DNA from: Klenkia soli
Lineage (GTDB): Bacteria > Actinomycetota > Actinomycetes > Mycobacteriales > Geodermatophilaceae
NCBI RefSeq assembly: GCF_900103975.1
Contig: NZ_FNIR01000014.1
Coordinates: 1-64,000, forward strand
DNA length: 64,000 nt
Direction: 5' to 3'
The translations under genes were made by a program, and so were the position numbers. Under the pieces are notes generated by a model. The model ran no database searches and had not been told where the DNA came from. It saw only the letters and a list, made by a program, of their open reading frames with translations. Of the stretch, positions 36,264-44,212 are shown one piece after another (position 1 is the stretch's first letter; each line of letters begins with the position of its first letter).

Positions 36264-37208
36264 ATGAGCGCCCCGATCGAGCCGGCCGGCCGCAAGATGC
36301 TGCGCCTGGAGGTCCGCAACTCCCAGACCCCGATCGAGCGCAAGCCCGAGTGGATCAAGACCCGCCTCAAGACGGGGCCCGAGTACACCGAGCTGAAGTC
36401 GCTGGTCAAGCGCGAGGGCCTGCACACGGTGTGCGAGTCCGCGGGGTGCCCCAACATCTACGAGTGCTGGGAGGACCGCGAGGCCACCTTCCTCATCGGC
36501 GGCGACCAGTGCACCCGGCGGTGCGACTTCTGCCAGATCGACACCGGCAAGCCCGCGGACTTCGACCGCGACGAGCCCCGCCGGGTCGGCGAGAGCGTGG
36601 CGAGCATGGCGCTGAAGTACGCCACGATCACCGGGGTCGCCCGCGACGACCTCGAGGACGGCGGCGCCTGGCTGTACGCCGAGACCGTCCGCCAGATCAA
36701 GGCGCAGGTCCCCGGCTGCGGCGTCGAGCTGCTGATCCCCGACTTCAACGCCGACCCCGACCAGCTGGCCGAGGTCTTCTCCTCGCGCCCCGAGGTGCTC
36801 GCGCACAACGTCGAGACCGTGCCGCGCATCTTCAAGCGCATCCGGCCCGGTTTCCGCTTCGAGCGCTCGCTGGCGGTCATCACCGCCGCTCGCGAGGCCG
36901 GCCTGGTCACCAAGTCCAACCTGATCCTGGGCATGGGCGAGGAGCCGCACGAGGTCACCGAGACCATGCAGGCCCTGCACGACGCCGGGTGCGACCTGCT
37001 CACCATCACCCAGTACCTGCGCCCCAGCCCCCGGCACCACCCCGTCGTCCGCTGGGTGAAGCCGCAGGAGTTCGTCGACTTCGCCGCGCAGGCCGAGCAG
37101 ATCGGCTTCCCCGGCGTGCTGGCCGGTCCGCTGGTCCGCAGCTCCTACCGCGCCGGTCGGCTCTACCAGCAGGCCGTCACGGCGCGCGGGCTCACCCCCG
37201 CCGTCTGA
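36264..37208 (+). CDS. lipA: Lipoyl synthase
   Basis: A 314-aa radical-SAM enzyme that inserts two sulfurs into octanoyl-E2/H protein. The auxiliary cluster motif is [12 protein letters not shown] (about residues 58-69) and the radical-SAM motif is CTRRCDFCQ (about 84-92). The C-terminal RSSYRAG motif supplies the serine ligand. It follows a terminator and is preceded by its own -10. Works with lipB; the E2 encoded at 20574-22457 is a direct substrate. Confidence 0.96.
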   Translation: MSAPIEPAGRKMLRLEVRNSQTPIERKPEWIKTRLKTGPEYTELKSLVKREGLHTVCESAGCPNIYECWEDREATFLIGGDQCTRRCDFCQIDTGKPADFDRDEPRRVGESVASMALKYATITGVARDDLEDGGAWLYAETVRQIKAQVPGCGVELLIPDFNADPDQLAEVFSSRPEVLAHNVETVPRIFKRIRPGFRFERSLAVITAAREAGLVTKSNLILGMGEEPHEVTETMQALHDAGCDLLTITQYLRPSPRHHPVVRWVKPQEFVDFAAQAEQIGFPGVLAGPLVRSSYRAGRLYQQAVTARGLTPAV

Positions 37209-37234
37209 GGCGCGGCGTCGGCGTCCGGGGGCCG

Positions 37235-37240
37235 TATCCT
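37235..37240 (+). promoter_or_regulatory. -10 element of a leaderless promoter (DUF4191 gene)
   Basis: TATCCT ends 7 nt before ATG 37248. Confidence 0.55.
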
Positions 37241-37247
37241 CGGGCGC

Positions 37248-38054
37248 ATGGCACGCAGCAAGCCCACAGACACCCCTGCTCCCGCGACGACCAAGGCGGG
37301 CAAGGGGGCGACGGCGTCCGGCAAGGGCGCGAAGAGCGAGAAGCTGGGCAAGGACGGCAAGCCCAAGGTCGGCCGCTGGAAGAAGTTCACGACGTCGCTG
37401 GGCCAGATCAAGCAGGCCTACACGCTGACGTACAAGAACGACCCGAAGCTGCCCTGGGTCATGCTGATCGCCTTCGTGGTGGTCGCCGCCGTCGTCGAGT
37501 TCGTCGCGATCCTGCTCGACTCGCCGCTGCTGTTCCTGCCGATCGCGATCCTGCTGGGCCTGCTGGCCGCCCTGGTCGTCTTCAGCCGCCGCGCGCAGGG
37601 CTCCGCGTACCGCCAGGTCGAGGGCCAGCCCGGCGCCGCGGCGTGGGTGCTCGAGGGCATGCGCGGTGACTGGCGGGTCTCCTCCGGCGTCGCCGGCACC
37701 TCGCAGCTGGACGCCGTGCACCGCGTGCTGGGCCGGCCGGGCATCATCCTGGTCGCCGAGGGCCAGCCGCAGCGGGTGCGACCGCTCATCGCCCAGGAGA
37801 AGCGCCGCATCGCCAAGGTCGTCGGCGACACCCCGATCTACGACATCACCGTCGGCGACGGCGAGGGCCAGGTGCCGCTGAAGAAGTTGTCCTCGCACGT
37901 GATGAAGCTGCCGCGCAACCTGGACGGCGCCGAGGTCAACAGCCTGGGCAAGCGGATGAACGCCCTGGGCGGGGCCCGCATGCCGATCCCCGGCGGCCCG
38001 ATGCCCGGCGGCAAGCAGATGACGGTCAGCCAGCGCCAGATGCGCCGGAGGTAG
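37248..38054 (+). CDS. DUF4191 family membrane protein
   Basis: A 268-aa product with a Lys/Gly-rich N-terminus, two membrane helices (about 65-85 and 88-105) and a C-terminal cytoplasmic domain of about 160 residues with RRAQGSAYRQVEGQPGAAAWVLEGMRGDWRVS. The same gene lies between lipA and glnA1 in mycobacteria. Function unknown. It overlaps the convergent RDD gene by 29 bp at the 3' end. Confidence 0.88.
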   Translation: MARSKPTDTPAPATTKAGKGATASGKGAKSEKLGKDGKPKVGRWKKFTTSLGQIKQAYTLTYKNDPKLPWVMLIAFVVVAAVVEFVAILLDSPLLFLPIAILLGLLAALVVFSRRAQGSAYRQVEGQPGAAAWVLEGMRGDWRVSSGVAGTSQLDAVHRVLGRPGIILVAEGQPQRVRPLIAQEKRRIAKVVGDTPIYDITVGDGEGQVPLKKLSSHVMKLPRNLDGAEVNSLGKRMNALGGARMPIPGGPMPGGKQMTVSQRQMRRR

Positions 38055-38478
38055 GGGGTCGGACCGACCGGATGACGGCGGTGTTCGTCACGCGGTCGTG
38101 CAGGCCGCGGCCGTCGCCGTCGACGACCAGGGCGGGCACCAGCAGCATGAGCAGGGCGGTGCGGACGACGGCCCGCCACAGGGCGACCCGCTCACCCTGC
38201 CGCGGGTGGGCCAGCTGCAGCTTGAGCAGCGCCTGGCCCGGCGTGCGACCGACCAGCACCAGCGACACCACGGTGATCAGCCCGAAGGACACCAGGCTCC
38301 AGTTCTGCGGGAAGCCCTGCACCACGGCCGTCGCCACCACGGCCGCGACCAGGGCGTCGACGACGAAGGCCACCGCGCGGACGCCGAAGCCGGCGACCGA
38401 CCCCGGCCCGGTCGCGGGCAGACCCAGCGAGGCGCCGCGGACCCGGCCCTGAGAGGGTGGTGTCTCGTCCCTGACCAT
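38026..38478 (-). CDS. RDD family membrane protein
   Basis: A 150-aa product with the RDD motif region ([24 protein letters not shown] near residue 30), three hydrophobic segments, and the family's [16 protein letters not shown] motif. ATG 38478 is leaderless by its TACGCT 6 nt upstream. RDD proteins are small transporters or Na+/H+-antiporter-like in some cases; the role is unproven here. Confidence 0.85.
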   Translation of the reverse strand: MVRDETPPSQGRVRGASLGLPATGPGSVAGFGVRAVAFVVDALVAAVVATAVVQGFPQNWSLVSFGLITVVSLVLVGRTPGQALLKLQLAHPRQGERVALWRAVVRTALLMLLVPALVVDGDGRGLHDRVTNTAVIRSVRPPTSGASGAG

Positions 38479-38484
38479 GCCGCC

Positions 38485-38490
38485 AGCGTA
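38485..38490 (-). promoter_or_regulatory. -10 element of a leaderless promoter (RDD gene)
   Basis: Minus-strand TACGCT ends 6 nt before ATG 38478. Confidence 0.55.
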
Positions 38491-38557
38491 TGACGCTCGA
38501 CCGCGGTGCCCCGGCCACGGCGTCCGCGGGCCCGACCCGCGACACGCCGGAGCCGGT

Positions 38558-38595
38558 GTTACCGCGAGGAAACATGCGAGACACCGGAGGGCAAC
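38558..38595 (+). promoter_or_regulatory. GlnR box upstream of glnA1
   Basis: The half-sites read GTTAC-N6-GAAAC-N6-GACAC-N6-GCAAC. The first pair matches the actinobacterial GlnR consensus gTnAc-N6-GaAAc exactly, and the second pair follows at the canonical spacing with one mismatch per half. It lies 51 bp before the ATG of glnA1, consistent with nitrogen control by the OmpR-type regulator GlnR. Confidence 0.7.
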
Positions 38596-38645
38596 CCCCC
38601 GCTCGTAGCTTCCGAGTCGGCCGTCCGCCCACTCCCGGAGGATCG

Positions 38646-40082
38646 ATGTTCAACTCTCCCGACGAGGTCACCAAGTACATCCAGGACAACGACGTCAAGT
38701 TCGTCGACGTCCGGTTCTGCGACCTCCCCGGCGTCATGCAGCACTTCACCATCCCCGCGGAGACCTTCGGGGAGGACACCTTCTCCGACGGGCTCGGCTT
38801 CGACGGTTCCTCGATCCGCGGCTTCCAGGCGATCAACGAGTCGGACATGCTGCTGCTGCCCGACGCCAACAGCGCCTTCCTGGACCCGTTCCGCACCTAC
38901 AAGACGCTGAACGTCAACTTCTTCATCCACGACCCGATCACGCGGGAGTCCTACTCGCGCGACCCGCGGAACGTGGCGAAGAAGGCCGAGGCCTACCTGG
39001 CCAGCTCCGGCATCGCCGACACCGCGTACTTCGGCCCCGAGGCCGAGTTCTACGTCTTCGACTCGGTGCGCCACAACACCTCGATCAACGAGGGCTACTA
39101 CCACATCGACGCCGTCGAGGGCTCCTGGAACTCGGGCTCGCTGACCGGTGAGAACGGCCTGGGCCCCAACCTGGGCTACAAGACACGGCAGAAGGGCGGG
39201 TACTTCCCCGTCGAGCCGACCGACCACCAGAGCGACCTGCGCGCGGCCATGATGACCAACCTGGCCAACGCCGGCCTCGAGCTCGAGCGCGGCCACCACG
39301 AGGTGGGCACCGGCGGTCAGGCCGAGATCAACTACAAGTTCGACACGCTGCTGCGCTCGGCCGACAGCCTGATGCTGTTCAAGTACATCATCAAGAACAC
39401 CGCCTGGGCCCACGGCAAGAGCGCCACGTTCATGCCCAAGCCGCTCTTCGGCGACAACGGCTCGGGCATGCACTGCCACCAGTCCCTGTGGAAGGACGGC
39501 GTCCCGCTGTTCGCCGCCGAGACCGGCTACGCGGGCCTGTCGGACATGGCCCGCCACTACATCGGCGGTCTGCTCAAGCACGCCCCGTCGCTGCTGGCCT
39601 TCACCAACCCGACGGTCAACAGCTACCACCGCCTGGTGCCCGGCTTCGAGGCCCCGATCAACCTGGTCTACTCCGCGCGCAACCGCTCGGCCTGCACCCG
39701 GATCCCGATCTCGGGCGACAACCCGAAGGCCAAGCGCATCGAGTTCCGCGTGCCCGACCCGTCGGCCAACCCCTACCTCGCCTTCTCGGCGATGCTGATG
39801 GCCGGCCTCGACGGCGTGAAGAACAAGATCGAGCCCCCGGCGCCGGTGGACAAGGACCTCTACGAGCTGCCGCCCGAGGAGGCCCTGGGCATCGAGAAGG
39901 TGCCCGCTTCGCTGGACGCCGTCCTCGACCGGCTCGAGGTCGACCACGACTACCTGCTCGACGGTGGCGTGTTCACCCCCGACCTGATCGAGACCTGGAT
40001 CGAGTACAAGCGGGAGAACGAGATCACCCCGATCCGCCTCCGCCCGCACCCGCACGAGTTCGCGATGTACTACGACATCTGA
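38646..40082 (+). CDS. glnA: Glutamine synthetase type I
   Basis: The main ammonium-assimilating enzyme, 478 aa. It shows the N-terminal [13 protein letters not shown], the metal-binding [12 protein letters not shown], the ATP-binding [16 protein letters not shown], and the adenylylation site at Tyr406 in [11 protein letters not shown], which the GlnE encoded downstream would modify. RBS GGAGGATCG precedes ATG 38646. The last nine codons including the stop are duplicated at 55194-55222, forming the left and right ends of an inserted element. The coding sequence is fully preserved. A GlnR box lies upstream. Confidence 0.97.
   Translation: MFNSPDEVTKYIQDNDVKFVDVRFCDLPGVMQHFTIPAETFGEDTFSDGLGFDGSSIRGFQAINESDMLLLPDANSAFLDPFRTYKTLNVNFFIHDPITRESYSRDPRNVAKKAEAYLASSGIADTAYFGPEAEFYVFDSVRHNTSINEGYYHIDAVEGSWNSGSLTGENGLGPNLGYKTRQKGGYFPVEPTDHQSDLRAAMMTNLANAGLELERGHHEVGTGGQAEINYKFDTLLRSADSLMLFKYIIKNTAWAHGKSATFMPKPLFGDNGSGMHCHQSLWKDGVPLFAAETGYAGLSDMARHYIGGLLKHAPSLLAFTNPTVNSYHRLVPGFEAPINLVYSARNRSACTRIPISGDNPKAKRIEFRVPDPSANPYLAFSAMLMAGLDGVKNKIEPPAPVDKDLYELPPEEALGIEKVPASLDAVLDRLEVDHDYLLDGGVFTPDLIETWIEYKRENEITPIRLRPHPHEFAMYYDI
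40054..40082. repeat. attL core (29-bp direct repeat, end of glnA)
   Basis: These 29 bases are identical to 55194-55222 and diverge immediately on both sides. They encode the last residues and stop of GlnA. The integrase gene on the opposite strand ends inside them (TAG at 40070-40072). Confidence 0.85.
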
Positions 40083-41188
40083 GTCGTACCCGGCCCTGAC
40101 CTGCAGGTTCTCCGCAGGTCAGGGCTAAAAGTCCGCAGAGAGTCCGCGCGAGTCGCCAGCACAGCACCAACGGCGGCTCGCGCGGACTCGTCTCGGTCGG
40201 GCATCAGGTGCCCGTAGGTGTCCAGCGTCGTGCTGGCCGAGCCGTGCCGGAGCCGGTGCTGCACCACCTTCACGTCGAGCCCGGACGCGATCAGCAGGCT
40301 CGCCAAGTAGTGCCGCAGGTCGTGGAACCGGAACCCCGCCGGCAGACCGGCCACCTTCGGCCGGGCCGCCCGCACCGCGCGCTCGATCGCCCACGTCGAC
40401 GACGGGCCCCCGATGCCGTCCGTCACAAGCCGGTCGCTCCCCCACCGCTTCACCGCAGCCGCCAACTCGAGCGCGAGCTCGTCGGGGATCGGCAGCGGCG
40501 TGCGGGACGTCTCGGTCTTCAGCGGCTGCCCGTCGCCCTGCTGGACCGGCCGCACGACGCCACGCATGAAGTCGACGTCCTCGACCCGCAGGCCCACGAC
40601 CTCAGCTGTCCGAAGCCCCACAAACGCGCCCAGTAGCACGGCCGGCTGCAGATGCTCGGGGACTGCGTCGTGCAGCGCCCATACCTGCTCCGTCGTCGCG
40701 ACGTAGGGCCGCTGCTTGCCTGCGCCCGGGCTGGTCCGCCTCGAGCACGGGTTCCGCGGGATCAGCCCGTCGTGCACGGCATCGCTCATCAGCTGGGACA
40801 GCCGCTGGTGCAGGGCGTAGACGTAGCTGTCCGCCAGACCCTGGGCGCGCAGACCTGTCGTCCAGGACCGGACGTCGGACGGCTTCACCGACGACAGCCG
40901 GCGCGGCCCGAACGCCGCGGTGATGTGCGCGATGTGCACCTCCGCCTGGCGCACAGTGCTGGCCCGCCGGGTCCCATAGCCGGCCAGCCAGGTCTCGGCC
41001 CACTCCCCCACCGTCGTCCTCGCCGTTTTTGGGTCGACGTACGCGCCGGTGACGACGCTGGTGGTGACCTCGTCAAGCCAGCGCTGACCGTCCATCTTCC
41101 GATCGAAGTGGCGGGCGTGCTCCTTGCCAGCGAGGTCCCGATATCGAGCCCGCCAGCGACCGTCAGGGCGCTTCGCGAGGCTGCTCAT
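40070..41188 (-). CDS. Tyrosine recombinase (integrase) of the element
   Basis: A 372-aa phage-type integrase. An AP2-like arm-binding domain ([20 protein letters not shown], about 9-45), a core-binding domain (about 60-145) and the catalytic domain follow. Active-site residues are R193 (GLRTAEV), K224, H289 and R292 (HDLRH), H315 and Y325 (TYGHL). It lies at attL with its 3' end inside the att core: its last three codons and TAG come from the shared 29 bp. It overlaps the 5' neighbour (XRE gene) by 26 bp. This is the likely enzyme for integration into glnA. Confidence 0.93.
   Translation of the reverse strand: MSSLAKRPDGRWRARYRDLAGKEHARHFDRKMDGQRWLDEVTTSVVTGAYVDPKTARTTVGEWAETWLAGYGTRRASTVRQAEVHIAHITAAFGPRRLSSVKPSDVRSWTTGLRAQGLADSYVYALHQRLSQLMSDAVHDGLIPRNPCSRRTSPGAGKQRPYVATTEQVWALHDAVPEHLQPAVLLGAFVGLRTAEVVGLRVEDVDFMRGVVRPVQQGDGQPLKTETSRTPLPIPDELALELAAAVKRWGSDRLVTDGIGGPSSTWAIERAVRAARPKVAGLPAGFRFHDLRHYLASLLIASGLDVKVVQHRLRHGSASTTLDTYGHLMPDRDESARAAVGAVLATRADSLRTFSPDLRRTCRSGPGTTQMS
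40093..40125. terminator. Element-supplied hairpin downstream of glnA
   Basis: 12-bp perfect arms (40093-40104 and 40114-40125), 9-nt loop, 11 bp after the glnA stop and inside the 3' end of the integrase gene. On the plus strand it is followed by GCTAAAA. It probably replaces the native glnA terminator displaced by the insertion. Confidence 0.6.
40130..40148. repeat. Left arm-type repeats AGTCCGCA/AGTCCGCG
   Basis: Two direct octamers (40130-40137, 40141-40148) matching three AGTCCGCA copies at the other end of the element (55063-55092). Their position near the att cores suggests integrase or excisionase arm sites. Confidence 0.45.
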
Positions 41189-41633
41189 CGACGCCGTAAT
41201 CAGATGGCTGCTTGGCCTCGCTGAGGGCTGTCCGGTACTCCGTCAATGCTCGGTCGTGGTCGGCTCGAGATAGCTCAGCAGCACGTTTCACTGCAGCGAT
41301 CCGCGCTTCTGCCAAGGTCACCTGGGCCTCCGCCTCCTCCAGCCGGATGGCGGTCTCGGTCACTCGGTCGACGGCGTCGAGTAGGGGTGAGCCAGCGTCG
41401 TACTGCACAAAGGTCTGGGGCGCTACATGGAAGACGCGGGCCAGCGCGTTGAGCTCGTTGACGCGCAAGGGCCGAGATCCAGCCTCAAGCTTCGCGACGG
41501 TCGATTGCTGCATCGGGCGCCCATGTTGGCCGAGCCGCGTCCCTAGGTCCGCCTGACTCCACCCTCGCTGCTCGCGGATGCGCCTCACTCTGCGGCCGAC
41601 CATCGCCTCCAGGTCCAAGTCGTCAGTCGTCAC
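41163..41633 (-). CDS. XRE-family repressor-like protein
   Basis: A 156-aa product. The N-terminal HTH_3 domain (VGRRVRRIREQRGWSQADLGTRLGQ ... STVAKLEAGSRPLRVNELNALARVF, about 12-68) is followed by a predicted coiled coil (about 90-145, TAIRLEEAEAQVTLAEARIAAVKRAAELSRADHDRALTEY) that may mediate dimerisation. It is divergent from the excisionase-like gene across 104 bp, as in phage immunity regions, and cotranscribed with the integrase. GTG start. No peptidase or RecA-cleavable domain is seen, so how it is inactivated is unclear. Confidence 0.85.
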   Translation of the reverse strand: MTTDDLDLEAMVGRRVRRIREQRGWSQADLGTRLGQHGRPMQQSTVAKLEAGSRPLRVNELNALARVFHVAPQTFVQYDAGSPLLDAVDRVTETAIRLEEAEAQVTLAEARIAAVKRAAELSRADHDRALTEYRTALSEAKQPSDYGVDEQPREAP

Positions 41634-41737
41634 GGGCGTGAGCGTGTCATTCCGGAAGAGCTTGCGCTAGCCCCGACTCGCGCGTATCACTCTAAGTCGT
41701 GACGGGAATGTCCCGAACATCGCTGAGAGGAATCAGG
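41634..41737. promoter_or_regulatory. Divergent immunity/early promoter region
   Basis: The 104 bp between the repressor and the excisionase-like gene are visibly more AT-rich than the flanks. They contain a small dyad CGGGA-N3-TCCCG (41703-41715) and the related half-sites AGTCGTCACGGG/AGTCGTGACGGG. These are candidate operators. GAGAGG precedes GTG 41738. Confidence 0.45.
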
Positions 41738-41920
41738 GTGACCGACAAGCTGCTCACCATCCACGAGGCCGCGGAGCGCCTCCGTGTGCCGATCTCGACG
41801 CTCCGCTACTGGCGTCAGGCACGAAAGCCCTCGCCGCCTTCCGTGAAGATTGGACGTCGGACGCTGTTCCCGGCAGCCCAGCTCGACGCCTGGATCGATC
41901 AGCAGCGCGAAGCGGCATGA
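41738..41920 (+). CDS. Excisionase-like HTH protein (MerR/AlpA type)
   Basis: A 60-aa product comprising one winged-helix domain: LLTIHEAAERLRVPISTLRYWR ... VKIGRRTLFPAAQLDAWI. This is the HTH_17/excisionase pattern. It is the first rightward gene and overlaps the next by ATGA. Probable role: excision control or early activation. Confidence 0.8.
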   Translation: MTDKLLTIHEAAERLRVPISTLRYWRQARKPSPPSVKIGRRTLFPAAQLDAWIDQQREAA

Positions 41921-42201
41921 GCACCGGCGTCGCCCAGGCCGAGGCCAACCGTGACGACTGGTGGTGGTCTCCGGCGATGGCCGCTGTCCGTCATCTGGCC
42001 GCGTCAGGGCTGCCGTTCACCGCCTGGGACCTCACCGACAAGCTCGGAGTCCCCGACCCGGACCACCCCGCACGGTGGGGCGGGCTGTTCTACGCCGCCC
42101 GAACCGCCGGGATCATCGAGCGAGCCGGCATCACAGAGTCGAGCCGGCCGAGTCGGTCCGGTGGGTTGTGCCGGGTCTGGCGAGGGGTGCGGCCGGGGTG
42201 A
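41917..42201 (+). CDS. Small phage-type protein, winged-helix-like
   Basis: A 94-aa product: WWWSPAMAAVRHLAASGLPFTAWDLTDKLGVPDPDHPARWGGLFYAARTAGII. The helix-loop pattern resembles small replication-associated DNA-binding proteins of actinophages. It sits between the excisionase-like gene and the replication-initiator-like gene and overlaps both (ATGA, GTGA). Function inferred from position only. Confidence 0.72.
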   Translation: MSTGVAQAEANRDDWWWSPAMAAVRHLAASGLPFTAWDLTDKLGVPDPDHPARWGGLFYAARTAGIIERAGITESSRPSRSGGLCRVWRGVRPG

Positions 42202-42770
42202 CCTGGACCAAGCTCGGCGACGAGTTCGCCGACGAGGCCGCAGACCTATCCGACGCGGCCTTCCGCACCCACGTCGAGGCGCTCCTCTGGAGCAACAAGC
42301 GGCTGCTGGACCTCGTCGTCCCCAAGCGAGACCTACGCCGGTTCGCCTTCAGCGAGTCGGTCGACGTCGGCACCCCGGACGGGGACGAGGCCGTGCGAGA
42401 ACTCGTCGCTGCCGGGTGGTGGACCGATCAGCTCGACGTGTGGGACATCGGCGTGCGGTGGCCGGACTGGCAGCTCGACAAGGCGCAGGTAGAGCGAGCC
42501 CGTGCGAGGGATACAGCGAAGAAGCAGCGCCAGCGTGCCCACGCTCGAGGCGAGCACCACCTCTGTACGGGTTCCTGCAGCTCCGGGACTTCACCTAGTT
42601 CTTCTCTAGATCCCGTCCCGTCCCGGGTCCCGGGGGCCCGTCCCCCGGGGGCGTCCCCCGGGGGTGTCCCCCCGGGGACAAGTGGCCCTTGCTACGACCA
42701 CCCCGGTCAGCAGCTTCACAACTGCAGCGGGTGCCGAGCTGACCGCATCGCTGCCCGAGAGGCCAGCTGA
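42198..42770 (+). CDS. Replication-initiator-like protein of the element
   Basis: A 190-aa product from GTG 42198. The N-terminal winged-helix-like domain (WTKLGDEFADEAADLSDAAFRTHVEALLWSN ... LVAAGWWTDQ) resembles replisome-organiser proteins of actinophages. A basic Arg/Lys/Gln-rich linker follows (DKAQVERARARDTAKKQRQRAHARG), then a Pro/Gly/Ser-rich low-complexity stretch encoded by GTCCCCCGGGGG repeats, and a short Cys motif (NCSGCRADR). The repetitive segment is both a protein linker and a DNA repeat array. The function is inference. Confidence 0.6.
   Translation: MTWTKLGDEFADEAADLSDAAFRTHVEALLWSNKRLLDLVVPKRDLRRFAFSESVDVGTPDGDEAVRELVAAGWWTDQLDVWDIGVRWPDWQLDKAQVERARARDTAKKQRQRAHARGEHHLCTGSCSSGTSPSSSLDPVPSRVPGARPPGASPGGVPPGTSGPCYDHPGQQLHNCSGCRADRIAAREAS
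42611..42680. repeat. Tandem CCCCCGGGGG array
   Basis: Repeated units of the type CGTCCCCCGGGGG with about 13-bp period, each containing a palindromic C/G core. It lies inside the replication-like gene. A related array is at 43479-43517. Could be an iteron-like replication site or merely low-complexity coding DNA. Confidence 0.5.
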
Positions 42771-42970
42771 TGACCGCCCGACACGACCGGTACGGCGACC
42801 CTGTCGAGGACGAGGGTGGGGACCAGCTCCGACCCCTGCTGCATGACGCCAACTGCCGCGCCGGATGGCTCGGCGAGGACGACTCCGGACGACCCCGGCC
42901 CTGCCTTATCTGCCGGCCGCACCTCCGACCCCGTGACGCGTCACGCCACCCGTCACGTAACGCGTCATGA
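42770..42970 (+). CDS. Small Cys-containing protein
   Basis: A 66-aa product with NCRAGWLG and PCLICRPHL motifs that could form a small zinc ribbon (C...CxxC...H). It overlaps its neighbours and lies in the early rightward operon. Unknown function. Confidence 0.6.
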   Translation: MTARHDRYGDPVEDEGGDQLRPLLHDANCRAGWLGEDDSGRPRPCLICRPHLRPRDASRHPSRNAS

Positions 42971-43206
42971 CCCGCGAGAGCACGTTCGCGAAAGGCCGGC
43001 GGCTTCTCACCGAGGGGCGTTTGAACGTCCGCTCGGTGACCGCGGCCGAGATCGTCGCCGTCTGCCGAGGCGACTCGGCCGAGGTCTACGCCGCCGGCTG
43101 GGCCCCCGGCCCCGGCTGGACCTGCACCTGCCCCGCCCGCACCACAGAGTGCGCCCACCTGGTCGCCCTCCGACTCGTCACCGTCGTCACCCGGGAGCAC
43201 TCATGA
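42967..43206 (+). CDS. SWIM zinc-finger protein
   Basis: A 79-aa product ending in a SWIM-type motif: C53-x-C55 and C62-x-H64 in WTCTCPARTTECAHL. SWIM fingers bind DNA or proteins. It overlaps both adjacent genes by 4 bp. Similar small SWIM proteins are common in actinophage early regions. Confidence 0.75.
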   Translation: MTRESTFAKGRRLLTEGRLNVRSVTAAEIVAVCRGDSAEVYAAGWAPGPGWTCTCPARTTECAHLVALRLVTVVTREHS

Positions 43207-43478
43207 CCACGACGCCCGACCCGCTCGACGTCCTGAAGTACGCCTACGTCGTGACCTGGGCGGAGATCAACGGCCACGAGGACTTCGAGCAGCTGCAGGA
43301 CACCCTCGAAGCACTCGTTGCCCCTCTGGTGACCTCCGGGGTCATGAACCTGGACGACCTGCGCTACAGCGACGGCCGCCTCGTCACCGTCACCACGGAG
43401 ATCGATGTCCCGTCCCGCGGACCCATGGACGTGATCCAGTTGCCGCCGGGCTACCCCACCGGCCAGACCGCAGCGTGA
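43203..43478 (+). CDS. Small acidic protein of unknown function
   Basis: A 91-aa acidic product (WAEINGHEDFEQLQDTLEALVAPLVTSGVMNLDD). No motif recognised. Embedded in the operon with 4-bp overlaps at both ends (ATG inside the SWIM stop; GTGA with the WhiB gene). Confidence 0.65.
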   Translation: MTTTPDPLDVLKYAYVVTWAEINGHEDFEQLQDTLEALVAPLVTSGVMNLDDLRYSDGRLVTVTTEIDVPSRGPMDVIQLPPGYPTGQTAA

Positions 43479-43807
43479 CCGTCCCCGGGGACATCCCCGG
43501 GGACGACGTCCCGGGGACACCGCACCTGCTCCCGCACCAGCGTCCAGCCGCTGTCCGAGCGGCCGCACACCTCGCCGCCCAGCTCGAGACCTACGCCCCC
43601 GTCGCCTGCCAGGTCCGGCCCGACACCTGGTGGTTCCCCGAGCGCGGCGGCTCCTCCGAACCGCAGACCGCCGCAATCCACCTCTGCGCCGCCTGCCCCG
43701 TCACCACGGCGTGCCTGGACTACGCCCTCGCCGCCGACGAGCGGTTCGGCATCTGGGGCGGCACCACACCCACCCAGCGCACCACCCTCCGGAAGGACAC
43801 CCCGTGA
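43475..43807 (+). CDS. WhiB-like [4Fe-4S] transcription factor
   Basis: A 110-aa Wbl protein with cysteines C45, C71, C74 and C80 (C-X25-C-X2-C-X5-C) that should bind a [4Fe-4S] cluster, and the GIWGGTT turn (92-98). Phage-encoded WhiB proteins can block or mimic host sigma-A-dependent regulation. The N-terminal 16 residues are a PGD/VPG repeat encoded by CCCCGGGG DNA repeats, so the true start may be downstream. It overlaps its neighbours. Confidence 0.9.
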   Translation: MTVPGDIPGDDVPGTPHLLPHQRPAAVRAAAHLAAQLETYAPVACQVRPDTWWFPERGGSSEPQTAAIHLCAACPVTTACLDYALAADERFGIWGGTTPTQRTTLRKDTP

Positions 43808-44004
43808 CCAACGCCGAGCTCACCACCGCCCAGCTCCTCGCCGACATCTCGATGCTCCTCGACGACGTAAGCGAGAAGATCCACGTCGCCGCCGCAGCCA
43901 ACGACCTGCTGAATACCGCGGAGATCCACGCCTGCCAGATCTCCATCGCCGAGAAGCAGCTCGAGCTGAACCGGCGCTTCCGCACGGCGGCGGCCGGCTC
44001 GTGA
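43804..44004 (+). CDS. Small helical protein of unknown function
   Basis: A 66-aa product (TTAQLLADISMLLDDVSEKIHVAAAANDLLNTAEIHACQISIAEKQLELNRRF) predicted to be an all-helical hairpin or coiled coil. It begins with GTG overlapping the WhiB stop (GTGA). Last gene of the early operon. It is followed by two copies of the intergenic motif. Confidence 0.65.
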   Translation: MTNAELTTAQLLADISMLLDDVSEKIHVAAAANDLLNTAEIHACQISIAEKQLELNRRFRTAAAGS

Positions 44005-44016
44005 CGGGGGTGGGGC

Positions 44017-44059
44017 GGTCGCAATCTCTGCACCCCGCGCCACAGCAGGACCCGCCACT
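44017..44059 (+). repeat. 43-bp intergenic motif, copy 1
   Basis: Shares the core CAATCTCTG and the 3' block CAGGACCCGCCACT with the copies at 44106-44150 and 45974-46016. It lies in the 172-bp gap 44005-44176, which also holds a perfect GACCCCCG/CGGGGGTC hairpin (44084-44091 and 44102-44109) and no gene. Confidence 0.6.
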
Positions 44060-44105
44060 TGGGCTTTTGTGTGAGGTGAAGAAGACCCCCGCCGAGGGGC
44101 CCGGG

Positions 44106-44150
44106 GGTCGTGGCATCTCTGCACCGCATGGCCCAGCAGGACCCGCCACC
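44106..44150 (+). repeat. 43-bp intergenic motif, copy 2
   Basis: Same core (CATCTCTGCACC...) and the block CAGCAGGACCCGCCAC, 89 bp after copy 1. Confidence 0.6.
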
Positions 44151-44176
44151 CGCCCTCCCTCTCCCTGCCCTCAAGG

Positions 44177-44212
44177 ATGTCCGCGGACATCTGCTCGGAC
44201 ATCGGGTGTCCG
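44177..44212. promoter_or_regulatory. Paired TGTCCG/CGGACA dyads
   Basis: ATGTCCGCGGACAT (44177-44190) is a perfect 14-bp palindrome; CGGACA-N5-TGTCCG (44196-44212) follows. Two dyads built from the same half-site suggest a binding site for a dimeric regulator. Confidence 0.4.

Noticed and set aside
40054-40130. A tRNA gene as integration target
   Set aside because: No cloverleaf or tRNA 3' end is present; the duplicated sequence is the coding end of glnA.
42611-42680. CRISPR array
   Set aside because: The units are about 13 bp, contiguous and without spacers, inside a coding frame; no cas genes.
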